A stretch of DNA of 64,000 nt. Source: Salinispora fenicalii. Its GTDB lineage: Bacteria; Actinomycetota; Actinomycetes; Mycobacteriales; Micromonosporaceae. The stretch lies in NCBI RefSeq assembly GCF_000514815.1, contig NZ_KI911471.1:559062-623061 (forward strand), written 5' to 3'. The notes under the pieces are model-generated. The model made no database searches and had not been told where the DNA came from. It saw only the letters and a list, made by a program, of their open reading frames with translations. Position numbers and translations under genes: made by a program. Each line of letters begins with the position of its first letter. The first letter of the stretch is position 1. This document shows, one piece after another, positions 62,827-64,000 of this stretch.

Positions 62827-63405
62827 GTGGATGTTGCCGATCTGCTCGCCCGGGCTGCGGCCATGGTCCCCGCTGATGTCGTCAACGGGGCCGGCGTGAC
62901 GGTGGTGGACGTCCGCGAGTACCTCGACCACGACGAGTGGGAGGTCGCGCTCGACATCCTTGCGGACCTCGACACGGGTTGGCGACCGCCGACCGCTTGG
63001 TGGGATCTGCTGATCGACAGCGCCGAGCTGATGGGGCTCTCTGATGCCGCCGCGTGGTGCCGCTGGGGTCGGTGGGAGAGCATCCACGGGATCGTCCGCG
63101 CAGAGTTGCGACTCCTGTCGCCCGCCGAAGGTGGCCGGCGAACGCCGATCCCGGGCAAGGGCGTCCTCCGACCGCTGTGGGATGTCGGCAGACGCACGGC
63201 CGCGGGCGACCCCGACCTGCTCGTGGCACGCATCTGGGTGGAGTCGGCGCCGGCGTTGCCACCCGGCGCTACCGGGTCGGTCCGCCTTGGCCCGCTGTCC
63301 CCAGCCCTCTGGAGGTACCTGCAACCGGGCATGACGATCACGATGCACGAGGGTCGGCCCATGGTAGGAACGGCCCCTATGATCGAGGCGTCGAACGCGC
63401 GCTGA
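62827..63405 (+). CDS. MafI/EF-Tu-barrel-like two-domain protein
   Basis: 192 residues. The N-terminal part (DVREYLDHDEWEVALDILADLDTGWRPPTAWWDLLIDSAELMG) resembles MafI-like immunity folds; the C-terminal part (GRRTPIPGKGVLRPLWDVG; ARIWVESAPALPPGATGSVRLGPLSP) resembles the EF-Tu C-terminal barrel seen in some actinobacterial immunity proteins. GTG start, no clear ribosome binding site. Possible toxin immunity protein; unproven. Confidence 0.5.
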   Translation: MDVADLLARAAAMVPADVVNGAGVTVVDVREYLDHDEWEVALDILADLDTGWRPPTAWWDLLIDSAELMGLSDAAAWCRWGRWESIHGIVRAELRLLSPAEGGRRTPIPGKGVLRPLWDVGRRTAAGDPDLLVARIWVESAPALPPGATGSVRLGPLSPALWRYLQPGMTITMHEGRPMVGTAPMIEASNAR

Positions 63406-63578
63406 CATCGGCACGACCGAAGGCGTGCTCGATCGGGTTTGTGGTGTCGCCGCGCAGCATGCGTTGTCTACGGCAGATCGGTTGCTGGCGGATAGATCGC
63501 CAGGTAGACAACCGCGTAACTTGGTCCATTCGTGGCCGCAAGGCTCGCCACAAGGACCCGCTGTTCCACTCTTCTCGT

Positions 63579-63999
63579 TCAGGGACGTGGACGGTGGCAG
63601 GTGCCTCCCGGCTCGACCTGATGGGAACACAGCGCGCACCACAGCGCCGGTACGGTCTCGTGGATTGTTGCCCCGAAGACGACCGGGTTCGCGTCGGCAG
63701 CCTGCGCCGGTGCCCGGGTGAAGTAGCGGATGGTCCACACGTCTCGGTCGTGTGGCCAGGCGCTGAGCTGGGCCTGAACCGCGACACCGACGTCGTTGTC
63801 CAACCACCAGGACTCGGTCGGGCCAGTCGCTTCGGGCACGCGCTGCGGTAGACGCCGCTCGTCCACTACCGGGACCACCTCGCGCGGCGTGTGACAGGTG
63901 AAGGTCCGATGGAACCAGCCGCTGACCGTCAAGAGCATGGCGTGGCTTTCCAGACGCTGTTCGACGGAGCGGTCGATCACGCGGTAGGACCACTGGCCG
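63579..63999 (-). CDS. Hypothetical protein, N-terminus off window
   Basis: The frame is open to the window edge; residues seen include GWFHRTFTCHTPREVVPVVDERR, TESWWLDNDVGVAVQAQL and WTIRYFTRAPAQAAD, with CALCSHQVEPGGTC near the end. Coding is plausible from composition. The C-terminal Cys pairs could bind metal. No function known. GTG 63980 is a possible internal start. Confidence 0.5.
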   Translation of the reverse strand, partial: GQWSYRVIDRSVEQRLESHAMLLTVSGWFHRTFTCHTPREVVPVVDERRLPQRVPEATGPTESWWLDNDVGVAVQAQLSAWPHDRDVWTIRYFTRAPAQAADANPVVFGATIHETVPALWCALCSHQVEPGGTCHRPRP

Positions 64000-64000
64000 G

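Noticed and set aside
63406..63578. Possible transposase remnant
   Set aside because: Translation has no transposase motif; nothing could be supported.
1..64000. CRISPR arrays, rRNA genes, complete insertion sequences
   Set aside because: No regularly spaced direct repeats, ribosomal RNA sequence, transposase or integrase was recognised on either strand.

Overview
The window is high-GC DNA from an actinomycete. Gene content (SARP regulator, cellulose-type regulation site, MsiK-like sugar importers, several RiPP loci) and codon use fit Micromonosporaceae such as Micromonospora or Salinispora. That assignment is an inference, since no rRNA or other strict marker lies in the window.

Layout. 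1-2315 (minus) is a secreted family 3 glycoside hydrolase cut by the window edge, with a CebR-like operator upstream. 2843-3474 is a Phd/VapB-VapC toxin-antitoxin pair. 3557-6326 is an iron-responsive remnant: DHA2 exporter, siderophore-interacting flavoprotein, two overlapping iron boxes and a truncated siderophore acyltransferase. 6632-7930 is a secreted peptidase/tachylectin-type protein, and 8003-8325 a response-regulator fragment at the edge of a large RiPP region.

8329-26351 is a tightly overlapping TOMM/thiopeptide-type gene cluster. It has a LuxR-type regulator, a SARP, an ocin-ThiF-like protein, two different YcaO cyclodehydratases, a double nitroreductase-fold (SagB-type) dehydrogenase, a split LanB dehydratase (glutamylation and elimination parts), a PqqD-like/M50 membrane protease and an ABC-2 exporter. 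The only plausible precursor seen is 8 kb away on the opposite strand (34575-34751). It has a thiopeptide-like acidic leader and a 22-residue core in which 20 residues are Ser, Thr or Cys, with Cys every nine residues. No second SpaB_C-type protein (pyridine synthase) is present, so a dehydrated, azole-bearing peptide without a central pyridine is the simplest prediction. Between enzymes and precursor sits a second RiPP locus (26581-29733, minus): an ATP-grasp ligase, its precursor, a PIMT-like methyltransferase disrupted by a single-base frameshift, and two small Cys-containing proteins. It is flanked by a TPR regulator, a TrmO-like protein, an MFS exporter and a MerR regulator.

34904-54559 is mostly ordinary chromosome: M20 peptidase, DUF421, MarR, potassium channel, DUF1622, acyl-CoA ligase, SPFH protein, two MFS transporters, lycopene cyclase, DUF5709, a YkgJ-like/pentapeptide fusion, a large BNR-repeat secreted protein and a sugar ABC importer. 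A tRNA-Lys(CTT) 3' half without its 5' half (54593-54641) looks like an integration scar.

54785-64000 is accessory again. It holds a third RiPP locus (radical SAM/SPASM enzyme, precursor with repeated aromatic-Asp-Asn motifs, pentapeptide-repeat protein) surrounded by HTH regulators, one carrying an in-frame stop, a flavoprotein, a RusA-like protein, a cyclic-phosphate-processing receiver-like protein and an EF-Tu-barrel-like protein.
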